NCBI GenBank assembly: GCA_963576735.1 | Contig: OY755184.1 | Span: 6,820,001 to 6,884,000, forward strand | DNA: 64,000 bases | Source: Bedellia somnulentella | Taxonomy: Eukaryota; Arthropoda; Insecta; Lepidoptera; Bedelliidae | Direction: 5' to 3' | Shown: piece after piece, positions 28,970 to 40,120 of the stretch | Layout: each line of letters begins with the position of its first letter | Numbering within the stretch: position 1 is the stretch's first letter | Made by a program: the position numbers and the translations under genes | Notes under the pieces: generated by a model | The model's input: only the letters and a program-made list of their open reading frames with translations | Told to the model about the DNA's origin: nothing | Databases searched by the model: none

Positions 28970-30466
28970 CCATGATGATGAAAGGTGAAAAGGGCTGTGC
29001 AAGGTATGAAGAATGGAAAAGCTAGTGGGCCAGATGAAATACCAGTAGAGGTATGGAAGTATTTGAAAGCGGATGCATGGAAGTGGCTGACGCTGTTCTT
29101 CAATAAGTTGCTACAAGAAGAAGCTATCCCCGATGAATGGTGCAACAGTGCATTGGTGCCCATCTATAAAAACAAGGGTGATGTACAAGAATGTGGCAAC
29201 TACAGGGGGATCAAGCTGATGTCGCATAGTATGAAAGTGTGGGAGAAAGTAATAGAGAGACGTATGAGAGGGGAAAGCGAGGTAACCCAGAACCAGTTCG
29301 GTTTTATGCCTGGAAGGGGGACAACGGACGCCATTTTCGCAATTAGACAGCTGTGTGAAAAATACAAACGTGTCCACAGAAATTTGCACATGGTGTTCGT
29401 TGATCTGGAAAAGGCATACGATCGTGTACCGCGAACGGTTCTGTGGTGGGCTTTGAAAGAGAGAAGAGTGCCTGGGAAATACCTGCATCTTATCCGGGCA
29501 ATGTATGGCCAAGCCCGGACGCAAGTCCGGTCTGAAGCCGGCGTTACCGACAGGTTCAATGTGGCGGTAGGCTTACACCAGGGATCGGCTTTAAGCCCGT
29601 ATTTGTTCCTCCTGATTATGGATGCTTTGACATCGGACATACAGGAGGAGGCACCCTGGTGTATGCTATTCGCGGATGACATTGTGCTTGTTGGTGAAGA
29701 TCCCTCCGAGATTCAGAGCAGACTGGAAAAATGGCGGGAGAGACTGGAGAGTGTCGGACTGAAGATAAGCAGGACCAAAACAGAGCACCTGTTCTGCGAT
29801 TTCGGTGGCACAACCAGTTTCTCGCAAATCGCATTAAGCGGTGAGCCTTTACCAGTCTGCTCCGACTTCCAGTATCTCGGATCAGTGATCCAAAATGACG
29901 GCAACATTGACCGTGACGTGGGAAACCGGATAAATGCAGGATGGATGAAATGGAGACAGGTCTCAGGTACAGTTTGCGACAGAAGGATGCCCCTGACATT
30001 AAAAGGGAAAATCTACAAGTCCGTGATAAGACCTGTCATGATGTATGGAAGTGAATGTTGGGCAATGAAAAAGACGGATGAAAGCAAAATGCACGTAGCA
30101 GAAATGAGGATGTTGAGATGGATGTGTGGTGTGACAAGAATGGATAAGATTAGAAACGAGTTTATAAGAGGAACTGTGAAAGTGGCTCCAGTGACAGAAA
30201 AGATTAGAAGTAATAGGTTACGGTGGTATGGTCATGTAATGAGAATGGATGAAATGCATGTGACTAAAAAAATGATGAATATGAGTGTAGATGGATACAA
30301 GGGAAGAGGAAGACCAAAGAAAGTGTGGATGAACTGTGTGAACGATGATATGGGAATAAAAGGTGTAAGCTCCGAAATGGCGTATGACAGAGACGAATGG
30401 ATGAGAAACACATGTTGTGGCGACCCCACCTAGTGGGATAAGGGCAGGAGAATGATGATGATGAAC
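28970..30466 (+). mobile_element. RTE-clade LINE, 5'-truncated
   Basis: Contains the RT and C-terminal region only. A very short 3' UTR is followed by a TGA-repeat tail (gatgatgatga, 30454-30465), typical of RTE elements. catgatgatga also borders the left end (28971-28981), which could be a target-site duplication or the target itself. Confidence 0.85.
28985..30433 (+). CDS. RTE reverse transcriptase, 482-residue open frame lacking the endonuclease
   Basis: Motifs in order: GMKNGKASGPDEIPVEVWKY (7-26), VPIYKNKGDVQECGNYRGIK (RT 1-2), QFGFMPGRGTTDAIF (RT 3), VFVDLEKAYDRVPR (catalytic Asp), GLHQGSALSPYLF, and FADD at residues 229-232. These are followed by the thumb and the C-terminal RLRWYGHVMRMDE...GRGRPKKVWMNCV. 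The stop is at 30431-30433. The in-frame TGA at 28979-28981 and the absence of an APE endonuclease upstream show 5' truncation, so the open frame starts with a GTG and is not a natural start. The frame is uninterrupted, which suggests a young insertion. Confidence 0.88.
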   Translation: MKRAVQGMKNGKASGPDEIPVEVWKYLKADAWKWLTLFFNKLLQEEAIPDEWCNSALVPIYKNKGDVQECGNYRGIKLMSHSMKVWEKVIERRMRGESEVTQNQFGFMPGRGTTDAIFAIRQLCEKYKRVHRNLHMVFVDLEKAYDRVPRTVLWWALKERRVPGKYLHLIRAMYGQARTQVRSEAGVTDRFNVAVGLHQGSALSPYLFLLIMDALTSDIQEEAPWCMLFADDIVLVGEDPSEIQSRLEKWRERLESVGLKISRTKTEHLFCDFGGTTSFSQIALSGEPLPVCSDFQYLGSVIQNDGNIDRDVGNRINAGWMKWRQVSGTVCDRRMPLTLKGKIYKSVIRPVMMYGSECWAMKKTDESKMHVAEMRMLRWMCGVTRMDKIRNEFIRGTVKVAPVTEKIRSNRLRWYGHVMRMDEMHVTKKMMNMSVDGYKGRGRPKKVWMNCVNDDMGIKGVSSEMAYDRDEWMRNTCCGDPT

Positions 30467-30494
30467 CGTATTTCTAAAAACTCCTAATCTGTAC

Positions 30495-31372
30495 CTACAA
30501 TAAATCTGTAGAGAGGTCAATTCTGTACATGAAATATATTTCCAAATTAACTATAAGGTGCTGATTAGTGATCGATACTGATGCCAAAAAAGCAATCAGA
30601 TTTTTTTATCTGTCTGTCTGTCAGTCGGTTTGCATACATTCCTTATGGATACAAAAACTACTTGCCGGGTTTTAACGAAACTTGGCACAATTATTCTTCA
30701 TACTATATAATTTTGGGAAATTTTGGGAAAACGGGAGAAGTTACTCCATTTTTTAAGCTTCCATCGCGTGTGCAGCCTTAATGGTTAAAGTTACATAGAA
30801 GTCAAGTATGACGGAAATATTCTTCATAAAATTGTCAAAAAAATATTCTCCAATAGCATGTGTCTATCTTTTATGGTTGACTCACAATAACACGTGTAAA
30901 TCCTGATAGCTTAGCAGTTCGGATTATTCTGATTATATTTGTTTAATCTTACGTTTATAATTCTCTCACTCATCCCTAATATAAAAAAGTTTACATTGTA
31001 ACCTATTAAAAAAAAAGAATCATAGAAATCGGTAAAGAAACACCTAATTTATACATGAAATAAATACTCGCGCCCGTAAAACCAAATCCTTATTAATTTA
31101 CATATTACATACTAGATGGCGCCAGTAGTTGCATCCTACATGGTGGTATGATTTCTTTTTTAGATATTAATTTGAAAATATGCTTACTTACGAAAATACA
31201 GAACCGTTCATTAAAGTGTATTCAAAGTCACAAAGCTATAGCTACACAGTTCAGGAGTGCTAATAATTGCAATCATTGCGCTAAATGTCACAAAGCTCGA
31301 GCAGTTATTGAAGAAACCTTAGATACTTAAAAAACAACGCTACTCGTGCGAAGCTGGGCCGATCCACTAGTA
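30495..31372 (+). mobile_element. Helitron-like non-autonomous repeat, probably near complete
   Basis: Shares aataaatctgtagagaggtc, gatcgatactgatgcc, tctgtctgtctgtcagtcgg, aagcttccatcgcgtgtgcag and later blocks with the repeats at 42390-42794 and 58060-58945. It ends gcgaagctgggccgatccactagt, matching a Helitron-type CTAG|T end. No protein encoded. Confidence 0.6.
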
Positions 31373-31724
31373 ACCAATATAGATTGTAGCGTTAATGCCG
31401 ATGAAACATTCAATTTAATCCAATATTGTAACTTTGTTTTCAAACGAAATTTTGCTGGCTTATTCCAATAAGAATTCAATTACGTTTAATTTAACAATTC
31501 GGAAGCGTAAAGGCTCGAATCTATTTGAAAATAAATTAAATACTAATTGGAATTTAATGATCAATAATTTATTAGATAAATGAATTGCTATACAAGTGTC
31601 CCTCGAGGAGATTTTATGGCCCGTGTAAGCCTGACTACTGAATTTATTAGTTTGTGAATTGTGTTTAAAAGACGAATTGTTTACTTACTCATACTTGTAT
31701 GATTGACAAGGTTATTATATAGCA
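31373..31724. other. No gene recognised
   Basis: AT-rich spacer with no supported feature. Confidence 0.35.
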
Positions 31725-31926
31725 CTAACTTATTTCTGCCCGCGGTTGGCATACGATAAATTAGGGTTTTGAGCTATTGTTGGGCGACGTGATTGGAGAC
31801 CCATCACCAGTCATCCTTTATTTTACTCTCTTTGACCCACTCAATTTCCTTTAGTTACTAAGAAACCTAAAATTCGAAGCCTTAGCAACGCCTTTTTGGG
31901 AGTTATAGCCGCTAGTATATGTTTCA
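31725..31926 (+). repeat. SINE-alpha, diverged
   Basis: Recognisable by ttgggcgacgtgattggagacccatcacc and agttatagccgctagtatatg (both split across mismatches). Confidence 0.6.
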
Positions 31927-32067
31927 CCTGATGATTGATTTATGGAGTATATGTACGTATAGTATCGTAGCGGATCTTCTATTGTATATTTAACAACTTG
32001 GAAGTTCTCAATTCATGCCTTTATTTAGAAACAAGATCTTAATTGGATAGCGCTGCTTTCTCATTAC

Positions 32068-32150
32068 TTATATATACTCATGCACGTTAGTCCCGTTGGG
32101 TAGATAGAGACTATCAATCGCTATTTACGATCTAGAAAAATCTCTTTTGT
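32068..32150 (-). repeat. LINE-T 3' tail fragment
   Basis: tatactcatgcacgttagtc, then gttgggtagatagagactat and a diverged coding end. Confidence 0.5.
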
Positions 32151-32178
32151 TCTCCTTCTATTTTAGATACGATAAGAT

Positions 32179-32774
32179 GGCACGTTTCAAATAAATGTAC
32201 ACCTCTATGAAAATGATAGCCAAAAACTAAACTATGATATCAATCGCTAGTTTTGGGCTCAAAATGTTCTCTGAGAGTTTGACTTATGGTTTATGAAAAT
32301 AATTGAATTTCAGCTTAAATTGGCCAGTTTTTAAAGAAACTTGTACTTTTCACTGATGTGGCAGGAACTTGGGATCAGTTTGGTGACAGTGTAAAAACCG
32401 TTTTTTTTGGAAATTGTATACGATAAATATGATTATATTTATATTATTATAAAAGATATACTTTATTTCAATAAATTTAATGTCAGTAGAAAATGCAGAA
32501 CCTCTTTAAATCCACTTTACAGAGCTTTGTTCTTCAGTTTGGTGACGCGTGATAACAAGTCTAAATTTTTTTTAGGGCGTTGTATTGGTTCATTTTTTTA
32601 ACATATTTAGGTGAGAGTATTATTTTCAATATAACATAAAATTGTATAAGGAAAGAGGAATATTACGACCCCAATAAAATATATTTTTACCTACCTAAAT
32701 ATTGGTGGGACAAAAATCATCAAACTTTTGGGACAGTGCAAAAACGTGGGGTGTACATTTTTTTGAAACGTGCC
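32179..32774. mobile_element. 596-bp DNA transposon/MITE with 25-bp inverted ends
   Basis: ggcacgtttcaaataaatg... at 32179-32203 and its reverse complement at 32750-32774, 24 of 25 matching. gataaga (left, overlapping t of the end) and gattaga (right) might be an imperfect duplication. Internal agtttggtgac occurs at about 32379 and 32537. Non-coding. Confidence 0.7.
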
Positions 32775-33383
32775 AGATTAGATACGCTGCTCTGCTTTAC
32801 AATCAACGACATCTAGCAGATAAAATAAGAAGTTTCCAAAAGCATAACAAGGATACTAAATGATGTTGAGAAATAAGTTCCGTTATCGGAACACAGATGG
32901 CATTACATGTAGGCTAAGTTAGACTAGACCTAGTTTTAAGTAGTTCTATTATTCCTCGGGAGATAGCACTGTAGTTGAAGGGGTTACGTTATCAAAGGGA
33001 TAGCAGAAATACTATGCTTAAAAAAATATCGTTATATTTTTATCACCTAATGTTCGGAGTACCTTTTGAAAACCCGCTTCGTCTTTCATCGCATCCATCA
33101 AAGAGTTATAAAATAAAAATGTTATTATTTTTAGTGCGGTACGGGGATGGGCAGCAGCAGTCTCACATTATTCTAATAGATAAAAAAAGGTTTTTGTAAA
33201 CATAAGCTGATAACGACTGGCGTCCCTCAGACATGATTCGATAGTTTTTTGAATGTATTTTAAGCTATTTAAGTATTAGACAATATAAATGTATACGGAC
33301 ATATTATACACAGATAAAGTTAGCCCGAAACTAAGTATAACTTGTATTATGGGATACTAACTCAACGATATATTTAATACATA
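32775..33383. other. No gene recognised
   Basis: AT-rich; a 74-residue open frame at 32975-33199 has no recognisable motif. Confidence 0.35.
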
Positions 33384-33632
33384 CAACATACATATACATA
33401 TACTCACGGTTATAAATCCCGTAACGGGGTAGCCAGAGCTTTGGAATGAAAAATTCCTCAGCCACTTTTGGAAGTAGATTGGGAAGAGATGGTAATAATA
33501 AATGTTTTTGGTGACGGGTCTCCAACCACATCGCCCAAAAATCACTTAAAAAGCCCCTATACCCTTAGTCGCCTCTTACGATCACCCACGGGTAGAAATG
33601 GGGTAGTGTTATTCTAAGCCAACACTACACGG
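33384..33632 (-). mobile_element. SINE-alpha, full length, subtype shared with 53180
   Basis: From the tail catacatatactcacgg to ccaacactacacgg. It shares ggaatgaaaaattcctcagc and gtttttggtgacgggtct with the split copy at 53180-53347, so the two are close relatives. Confidence 0.85.
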
Positions 33633-33839
33633 GGGAACACACTACACTACACTACCTTTAATGTGTAAATAAATTAGTCAGTGCCATTAAAACAGAAAGG
33701 ATATATTTTCTCTTAGCTTAGCTATTGCTGCTAACGAATCTATTAAAATGTGGTTACAAAATTGGCGCACAAAATAAAATTAAAAATACACAACCCAAGC
33801 AAGCTCCGCTCTTAGTACTTTGGCACATCCAGTTAATGG

Positions 33840-34058
33840 TAAAGTTTACATTTTATAATCATTTCAAGATTTTAATACAAACTACATAATACAATCTACA
33901 TATGATATTTTTAATATTATATAATACACATATAAATAACATCCAAGACTAAGAAACAATAATTTATGCTCATCACATAAATGTTGCCCTCAGGGGGGTC
34001 AAACCCGCAACCTCCGGACCGAGAAGCTAGTCACCTATCCACTCGGCCACGGCTATCG
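33840..34058 (-). mobile_element. SINE-delta (tRNA-headed)
   Basis: Minus-strand head gccgtggccgagtggatagg (A box) and gttgcgggtttgacccc (B box), then gtgatgagcataaat and ttggatgttatttatatgtg in an AT-rich body. This head-plus-gtgatgagca layout recalls a SINE common in moth genomes. It is not a tRNA gene: the arms do not pair fully and the body is attached. Confidence 0.65.
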
Positions 34059-34375
34059 TCTATAACGACTTTGTTGTGATACGTCATAAACAAGGTGAAT
34101 CTTTATTTATTACGACGCTAGCTGAACGCTCCAGCCTGCTCAAACTAAATAGAATGGAGAACACAAATGGATCAAAATATCTGTACCAAACCAAAATGCA
34201 CTGGAAACTTTAGTATATATCACGTGAATTACACTAGTTTCACGTCAAAGTATTTCCGATGCAGCGACCTCGAGAAGTTCAACCCCGTTTTCAAATGTTA
34301 TAGAAATTGAGAAGAACTAATTTTACAGAGGATAATTATTATATTATTGTTGTTGGTGATTGTTTTACATTATCC

Positions 34376-34562
34376 ATGTACTATCGGCACAGAATAGCAC
34401 TAACTTGTTTATTCACAAGGGTGAAACCCAGTGGCTGGAGACCCATCACCAATTATTAACAACCTTTTTTATTCAATCTTTTACGCAGTCAAGTTCCAAA
34501 AGTAGATAACAGATTTTTAATGCTGAAGATTTGGCCACCCTTATGTCAATTTTATATCAGTG
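34376..34562 (+). repeat. SINE-alpha, strongly diverged
   Basis: ggcacagaatagcactaact, tggctggagacccatcacc and a damaged hairpin end (gccacccttatgtcaattttat). Confidence 0.5.
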
Positions 34563-34576
34563 ATTTTATTTGTATT

Positions 34577-34655
34577 GCTGTGTAGTGTCAGCTTAGAATA
34601 GCACTACCCCATTTCTTCCGCTGGGTGTACGTAAAAGGCGACTAACGGTAATGGT
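34577..34655 (+). repeat. SINE-alpha, 5' part only
   Basis: gctgtgtagtgtcagcttag through ggcgactaacggtaatgg, then breaks off about 130 bp before the LINE coding region starting at 34785. Confidence 0.7.
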
Positions 34656-34769
34656 TATTAGAAAATAAAGAAATAGTTTTTCTCGTTATTTTTTGTAGAT
34701 TTATTTGGCGTATAAATTAAAAAACGTTGGTCCTCTTATTCTCTGGTTATTTCCTCTTAGGTAATTTTT

Positions 34770-36960
34770 TTTTATTATAGATTTTTGAATGATTTTTGGT
34801 TTGAAAGGGATTTAGCTAACATTGATTGGAACCATATTATTTCAAATTCAAATGTCAACGATAAGGTAAACTTATTAAGTACATACATGATACGTTTATT
34901 TGATTTACATGCACCCTTCAAGACAATTGTATTTAAAGAGAGAGTTTATCCGTGGATCACAGATACAGTTAAATGTATGATGAACCTTCGTGATCGAGCC
35001 CATAATAAATTTAAAGTAACAAAGCTAGCCACACATAATGAATATTATTATAAATCTTTAAAATTAATTGTAGATAACGCGATAATTGCAGAAAAGGAAA
35101 ACTATTTTAGGACTCATATCAAGCATTAGAGTAAAAATCCTAAGAAGCTATGGAACAATTTGAAATCAATAGTCTTACGTTCACACTTTAAATTAGACCT
35201 GCCCAGTCACTTCAATGATGCTAATATCATTAATGACCACTTCGTAGACGTACCAGGTAGCAATACCGTACCCCTTGCCCAACTATTTTTTTATGAATTC
35301 AACAGAGATCCAAACATAACAAATAATTTCCACTTAACCGCAGTTAACCCAGATGAAGTACTAAAAATAATCAAATCAATTGACTCCAATGCACAGGGGG
35401 TTGATAATATCTCTATAGCAATGATCACTCTTACACTATCAAAAACCTTAAACCTAATAACAGATATTGTGAACACTTCAATAAAATTCTCTATTTTCCC
35501 TAGTGCTTGGAAGGTATCGTTAGTTAAACCCAGACCGAAGACTACAAACCCTCAAACACATGCTGATCTTCGACCGATTAGCATTTTACCGTGTCTTTCT
35601 AAAGTCTTAGAACGAGTAGTGTGCAATCAACTACAAGCATTTATGGAATCAAATAACATGCTCCCATTACTGCAATCGGGCTTCCGTAAACGCCACAGTA
35701 CAACAACTGCTCTTCTTGATGTAATTGATAATATTAAAAATGCCCAGGATTTAGGAGAGGGTCCTATCCTTGTTTTACTAGATTTTTCTCGCGCATTTGA
35801 GTGTCTTAACATCCCGCTGCTTCTAGCAAAGATGCCTTATTATGGTTTTAGCTTAGAGGTTATAAAGTGGTTCAACAGTTACCTTGAAAATAGATCACAA
35901 TTTGTTGAATTAGATAACAATGGTGTTAAGACACAATCAATAGCAACTTTGATTCATAGAGGCGTCCCGCAAGGCTCCATACTGGGACCTATTCTTTTTA
36001 AACTATACACTGCAGACATTTTTAAATGCGTAAAAAAATGTAAGTATCATTTATATGCGGACGATATGCAATTATACTTGTCAGTCAAACCTGATACGCT
36101 TATTTCTGCTGTGGATATTATAAACGATGACTTACGTCGTATAAATGACTGGTCGCATAGAAACGGCTTGATATTGAACCCTGCTAAATCCAAATTTATG
36201 ATCTTGGGTAGCAAAAAGCAAAAAGAGTCGCTAAAGAATTTAGACTTAAATTTACAGATAAATGGTGCTCAAATACAGCAAGTGGAATCGTAATTTAGGA
36301 CTTCTTATGGATTCAGAACTAAAATTTGAGGATCACATCATTAACATCGTTAGGAATTGTTTTTATCGAATTAAAGTTTTGTATAAAATAAGGAATTCCA
36401 TTAATTCCGCCCTACGAATACAACTTTGCGATAATTTGGTATTAAGCAAGCTGAACTATGCGGATACAGTTTACGGCCCATGCATGACGGTGAGATCAAA
36501 ACGACTCATCCAACGAGTACAGAATGCTTGTGCTAGGTATTGTTTTAATATTCCAGCTAGAACTCATATCACACCGTATTTGAATAGTTCAAATATGCTT
36601 AATTTTGAAAATAGACGTAAGTTACACCTTGCCTCTCTTATGTTTAATGTCGTTCTCTCTCAAACTCCTAGCTACCTATTTACAAAACTGGTCTGGTCGA
36701 AAGGTATGTCCTCGTACGAAACTAGAGCCTCAACTTATCTATTGGTTATCCAGAAACACCATACAACAGCGTTCAGAGGTAGTTTCAGATACGCAGCTAG
36801 TAAGTGTTGGAACGACCTGCCACCTCCCATGCGTTCAGTGCCATCAATAGGGTCATTCAAACACCGGTTCAAAATACACCTACTTCAACAACAAAAAACA
36901 TCACAATAAATCTTCCACAAAATTCAATGCATCTCTCTTATAAAAATATCTTATTTCTTT
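34770..36960 (+). pseudogene. CR1/Jockey-type LINE, reverse transcriptase part, broken
   Basis: 5'-truncated: the endonuclease is missing and coding begins near 34785. One frame runs to a TAG at 35127-35129, continues in the same frame (SKNPKKLWNNLKSIV) to 36293, and changes frame near 36288 to end at 36909. RT motifs: DLRPISILPCLSKVLERVV, SGFRKRHSTTTAL, LLDFSRAFECLN (catalytic Asp), RGVPQGSILGPILF and YADDMQLY (about 36054). The C-terminal end has RGSFRYAASKCWNDLPPPMR and FKHRFKIHLL, typical of CR1-related LINEs. One nonsense codon and one frameshift make it non-functional, but the decay is light. Confidence 0.85.
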
Positions 36961-36964
36961 TCTT

Positions 36965-37120
36965 ATAATAAACATAAACATAAACATAAACGTTCACGCC
37001 GTTTATCCCCGAAGGGGTTGGCAGAGGTACCAATACTCCTGAACTCACATGGCAAGCGCCATCTAGTTTCCAGAGAAGGTACCCACGTTTTGCTAAGACA
37101 GTGTACTCACGTGATACTGA
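36965..37120 (-). repeat. SINE-beta 3' part
   Basis: (taaaca)n tail, cgttcacgccgtttatcccc-gaaggggttgg hairpin, then the body to tcacgtgata. Confidence 0.7.
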
Positions 37121-37407
37121 TATAATATAATACTGATACTCACTTTTCTTATAAAATCTATTAAATAAATATATTGGTCCCTTAACTTATTTTATTTTAT
37201 TTTATTATCTCTATATATTATCTCTATAGCATATTATTTATATTGGTACGATTTGTTTATTTATTTACTATTGATTTAAGGCTGGCTGCTCATTAATGAT
37301 TGCTCACTGAAATCTAATTTCTTTTAGTTCTTTTAAGTGTTGAGTTATTTTCTTCTTAACTCCCAGTAGCACAGTCACAACGAGTGGTTTAAGGTTAGGT
37401 AAACTAA

Positions 37408-37915
37408 AGCGGTTATTACATTACGCAATATTCAGACAGTCTTAGTAAGACTGTCTTAAAGTCTAACTAGACAAGCTCGCTATTAGACTGTGCTGAATAC
37501 CGCATGCTAACTCATTTTCAAAGCGTACGTAGCCGGTGGCGGTTGTCATAACCGCTTAAGTACGAAGTGTTTGATTGGAATAATCTTTATGAATTTTCTG
37601 CCATAAATATGGCATGTCTCGATACAAATCGAGAACATTAAAAAGCACTTCTTTTTCCTTTGAACAAGCCATTGTACACGCCCCGCCACAGCAAAACACA
37701 TGTCACACACGCCTTCGCTCTGCGGCTGCCGCGCGATAAATGAACAGTCTAGCGTGCTAAATCTTATTACACTACGCGGTATTCAGCAAGCAAGCAAGTA
37801 AGCACGGCCGAACCCATTCGGTCGCTCTAATTAGACAGGCTAACTTGCTAACTCTTATTACACCATGCTCAATCTAAGTTAGACTGTCTGAATATTGCGT
37901 AATGTAATAACCGCT
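37408..37915. mobile_element. Harbinger-like MITE, 508 bp
   Basis: Ends agcggttattacattacgca...gacagtct (37408-about 37442) are the reverse complement of the sequence ending at 37915, at least 35 bp. A taa lies directly outside each end. TAA/TTA duplications plus long inverted ends are the PIF/Harbinger pattern. Non-coding, with internal repeats of gactgtct and gcaagcaag. Confidence 0.75.
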
Positions 37916-37934
37916 TAACTGTTTATGTCGGACT

Positions 37935-38115
37935 TAGTATGTAAGTTACAGGCGGTACCAGAAAACCAGCTCCCCAGCAGTGTCCTGCGGATAATGTTGG
38001 GAACCTAGCTGAGGCACTTTGCCTTTTTGTTGCCATGTTTTCTTTTTAAATTGTAATGTTTGTATATGTTGTTATTGTGTTTGGTAACAAATAAATATCT
38101 TTTATCTTTATCTAA
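37935..38115 (+). repeat. 3' UTR and tail of a LINE
   Basis: tttgccttttgttgcc-like sequence, gtaacaaataaatatc and a (tcttta)n-like tail (38098-38112) resemble the 3' ends of Jockey/CR1-type LINEs. No coding part attached. Confidence 0.45.
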
Positions 38116-38334
38116 GATTATATGTTTACAACTTTTAGTATCATATACTAATATATACATCAGCCGGTTGTACTTAGTGCCAAGATCATCAGACTCTATT
38201 GTTTTTAATTAATTATTGCATCTATCAGCTGACGAGGTTTAAATACAATAGGCATTCAGGTCACAAAATTTAACCAAAAGAGAATATTTAAATATTCAAA
38301 TATGGTAGTCAGAAGTTTCAATGTTTTTACAACT

Positions 38335-38697
38335 CTAAAACAATAAACTGAATAAAGTAAGATAGTATGATTTATCTCTTCCAAAGAACAGAAGAAAACA
38401 TCGTTTCAAGCTATCACCGTGTCCAGCAAAGATAAAGTGAGTTCCATCAATAAATAATATTTGAGTGGCGAGCATTCTCTGCGGAAACGTTTCGGTAGTA
38501 TCCGCTACGTAGCACAAATAAGCTGAACTTGTTTCCGTCATTTGCGTCGAGTCATTTCCTGCTTCCGAGGCAAGATGCGATTGGGGCGGATTTATTGTTA
38601 TGCTGAAAGACCACGGGAGCTTTGGGGTCTCTGTCCACTCGGGTCTTTCGGTCCACAAAGATTTATTCAGATTTATTGTTGATTCAATCTGATACAC
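38335..38697 (-). other. Candidate exon or relic, 120-codon open frame
   Basis: Minus-strand frame with a protein-like composition: SITINPPQSHLASEAGNDST, SSAYLCYVADTTETFPQRML and ATQILFIDGTHFIFAGHG. It is not repeated elsewhere in the window and matches no mobile-element motif I know. AG dinucleotides precede it (ccttacaaag near 38697), but I cannot define a convincing donor. It is the only stretch I would consider for a host exon; function unknown. Confidence 0.25.
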
Positions 38698-39808
38698 TTT
38701 GTAAGGACTTGAACGTTGATGTTCTGCCGTTTAATGTGGGGCGGTTTGTTTGGTTTGTGTTAATAATGCTATTGGGAATTGTTACTCTTTTGGTGCCAAT
38801 AGATTTCATATTTTAGATACAATTTGGCTTATTAGGGCGTCCATAACGATAATCATTAAATTGTCTATTCTTATCTTTTCTTCATTAAAAAAATATAATT
38901 ACCCATTCTGGATACCTGATCTCTTTGAAATATGCAGTCTATCATCAACTTTATATTTTACTATAATCCTTAGCCATATTTAAAAACTTTCCACGACTGT
39001 ATGTGTCTATACAGTAATGAACTTTCAAATGATCCCCAAATTAAGGATCTCTAGTCTCAATTTAATTATTAATTAATTTAATTCGTGTATCCTTTATTAC
39101 ATTCTATGTGTAAAGAAGGCCCTAATAATTTGAAATATGTCATGTTCAATATAATTACTTATTAATTTTAATACAAATACAAGTTAACTTGAACCTAGGT
39201 GAAACGACATAAAATATATAAACCTAATTAGGAAGAAGATACACGAGTCTCTAATAAATTTAAATGGTTGTTGAACGTTTTATAAATATATTTCACAGTA
39301 TGAAATATAACGTTGTTATATGTTTGGGATACTGTATTTTATTTAAATTTTAACCAGTGACTGAAAATATTTAATGTTATTTTTTTAAGGTTTACTCAAT
39401 AAAGTAACACAACCTAGAAAAATTAAGATTTATATTTTTTATTATAGTTATAATTGTGGTTTAAACCTCTAAATATTCGGAAAACATCGTTGAACTCACA
39501 ACAATTTTCTTTTGTATTAAATTAAATTACGCATGGTGTAGTTTGAAACCTGAAAAGAAATTGTGCCGTTACTTCGTGATTTTAAATACATACGAACATT
39601 AGAATAAGAAAAGGCTCATCTTTTATTATACTTAAAAACGAACATAAGAATAAAGAAATCCTTAGCCAGTCAAGTCAAGGATTAGTTATCTTGAACCTCA
39701 TGGCCTACCCATCATTTAAAAAACCTTCAATAATTAAAAATGCGAGTTTGTATAGCATGATGAAAGAAATATTCAAAAATATATTTGAAGATAAAATTAC
39801 TGTATTTA
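38698..39808. other. No gene recognised
   Basis: AT-rich, without repeats I can identify. Confidence 0.35.
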
Positions 39809-39857
39809 TAATGATTTGTTAAGATATACCTTCGCGGTATTTCTTAACAAATCATTA
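39809..39857. other. Strong hairpin, 22-bp stem with 5-nt loop
   Basis: taatgatttgttaagatata-cc pairs with the sequence 39836-39857 with one mismatch around ttcgc. Too short a loop for a standard microRNA precursor; may be the remnant of a tiny foldback element. Confidence 0.6.
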
Positions 39858-40021
39858 CGAATATGTTCTATCAGGAATGGTAAAGGAAAAGGTTTCGATG
39901 CTGACTGCAAATCGGTATTAAATGGTTTCATTCAGAATGAGGGTTCTCAGTCAGTCACCAGCTTACAACTTAGCAGGTAAAGTTTTATATGTCATTTGCA
40001 TGTGTACATAAATACATACAA

Positions 40022-40120
40022 TCATATATATACTCACACCATTAGTTCGAAATGGAGTAGACAGAGTCTGTAGATCGCCGTTTTGCACGATCCTAGCATA
40101 CGTTTCGAGTCTCATTTACA
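40022..40120 (-). repeat. LINE-T 3' fragment
   Basis: tatatactcacaccattagt, then gtagacagagtctgtagatcgccg and a diverged coding end. Confidence 0.55.

Noticed and set aside
29111..30520. Minus-strand open frames opposite the RTE coding region
   Set aside because: Antisense shadows without motifs.
33994..34056. tRNA gene on the minus strand
   Set aside because: Promoter boxes only; attached AT-rich SINE body and incomplete pairing.
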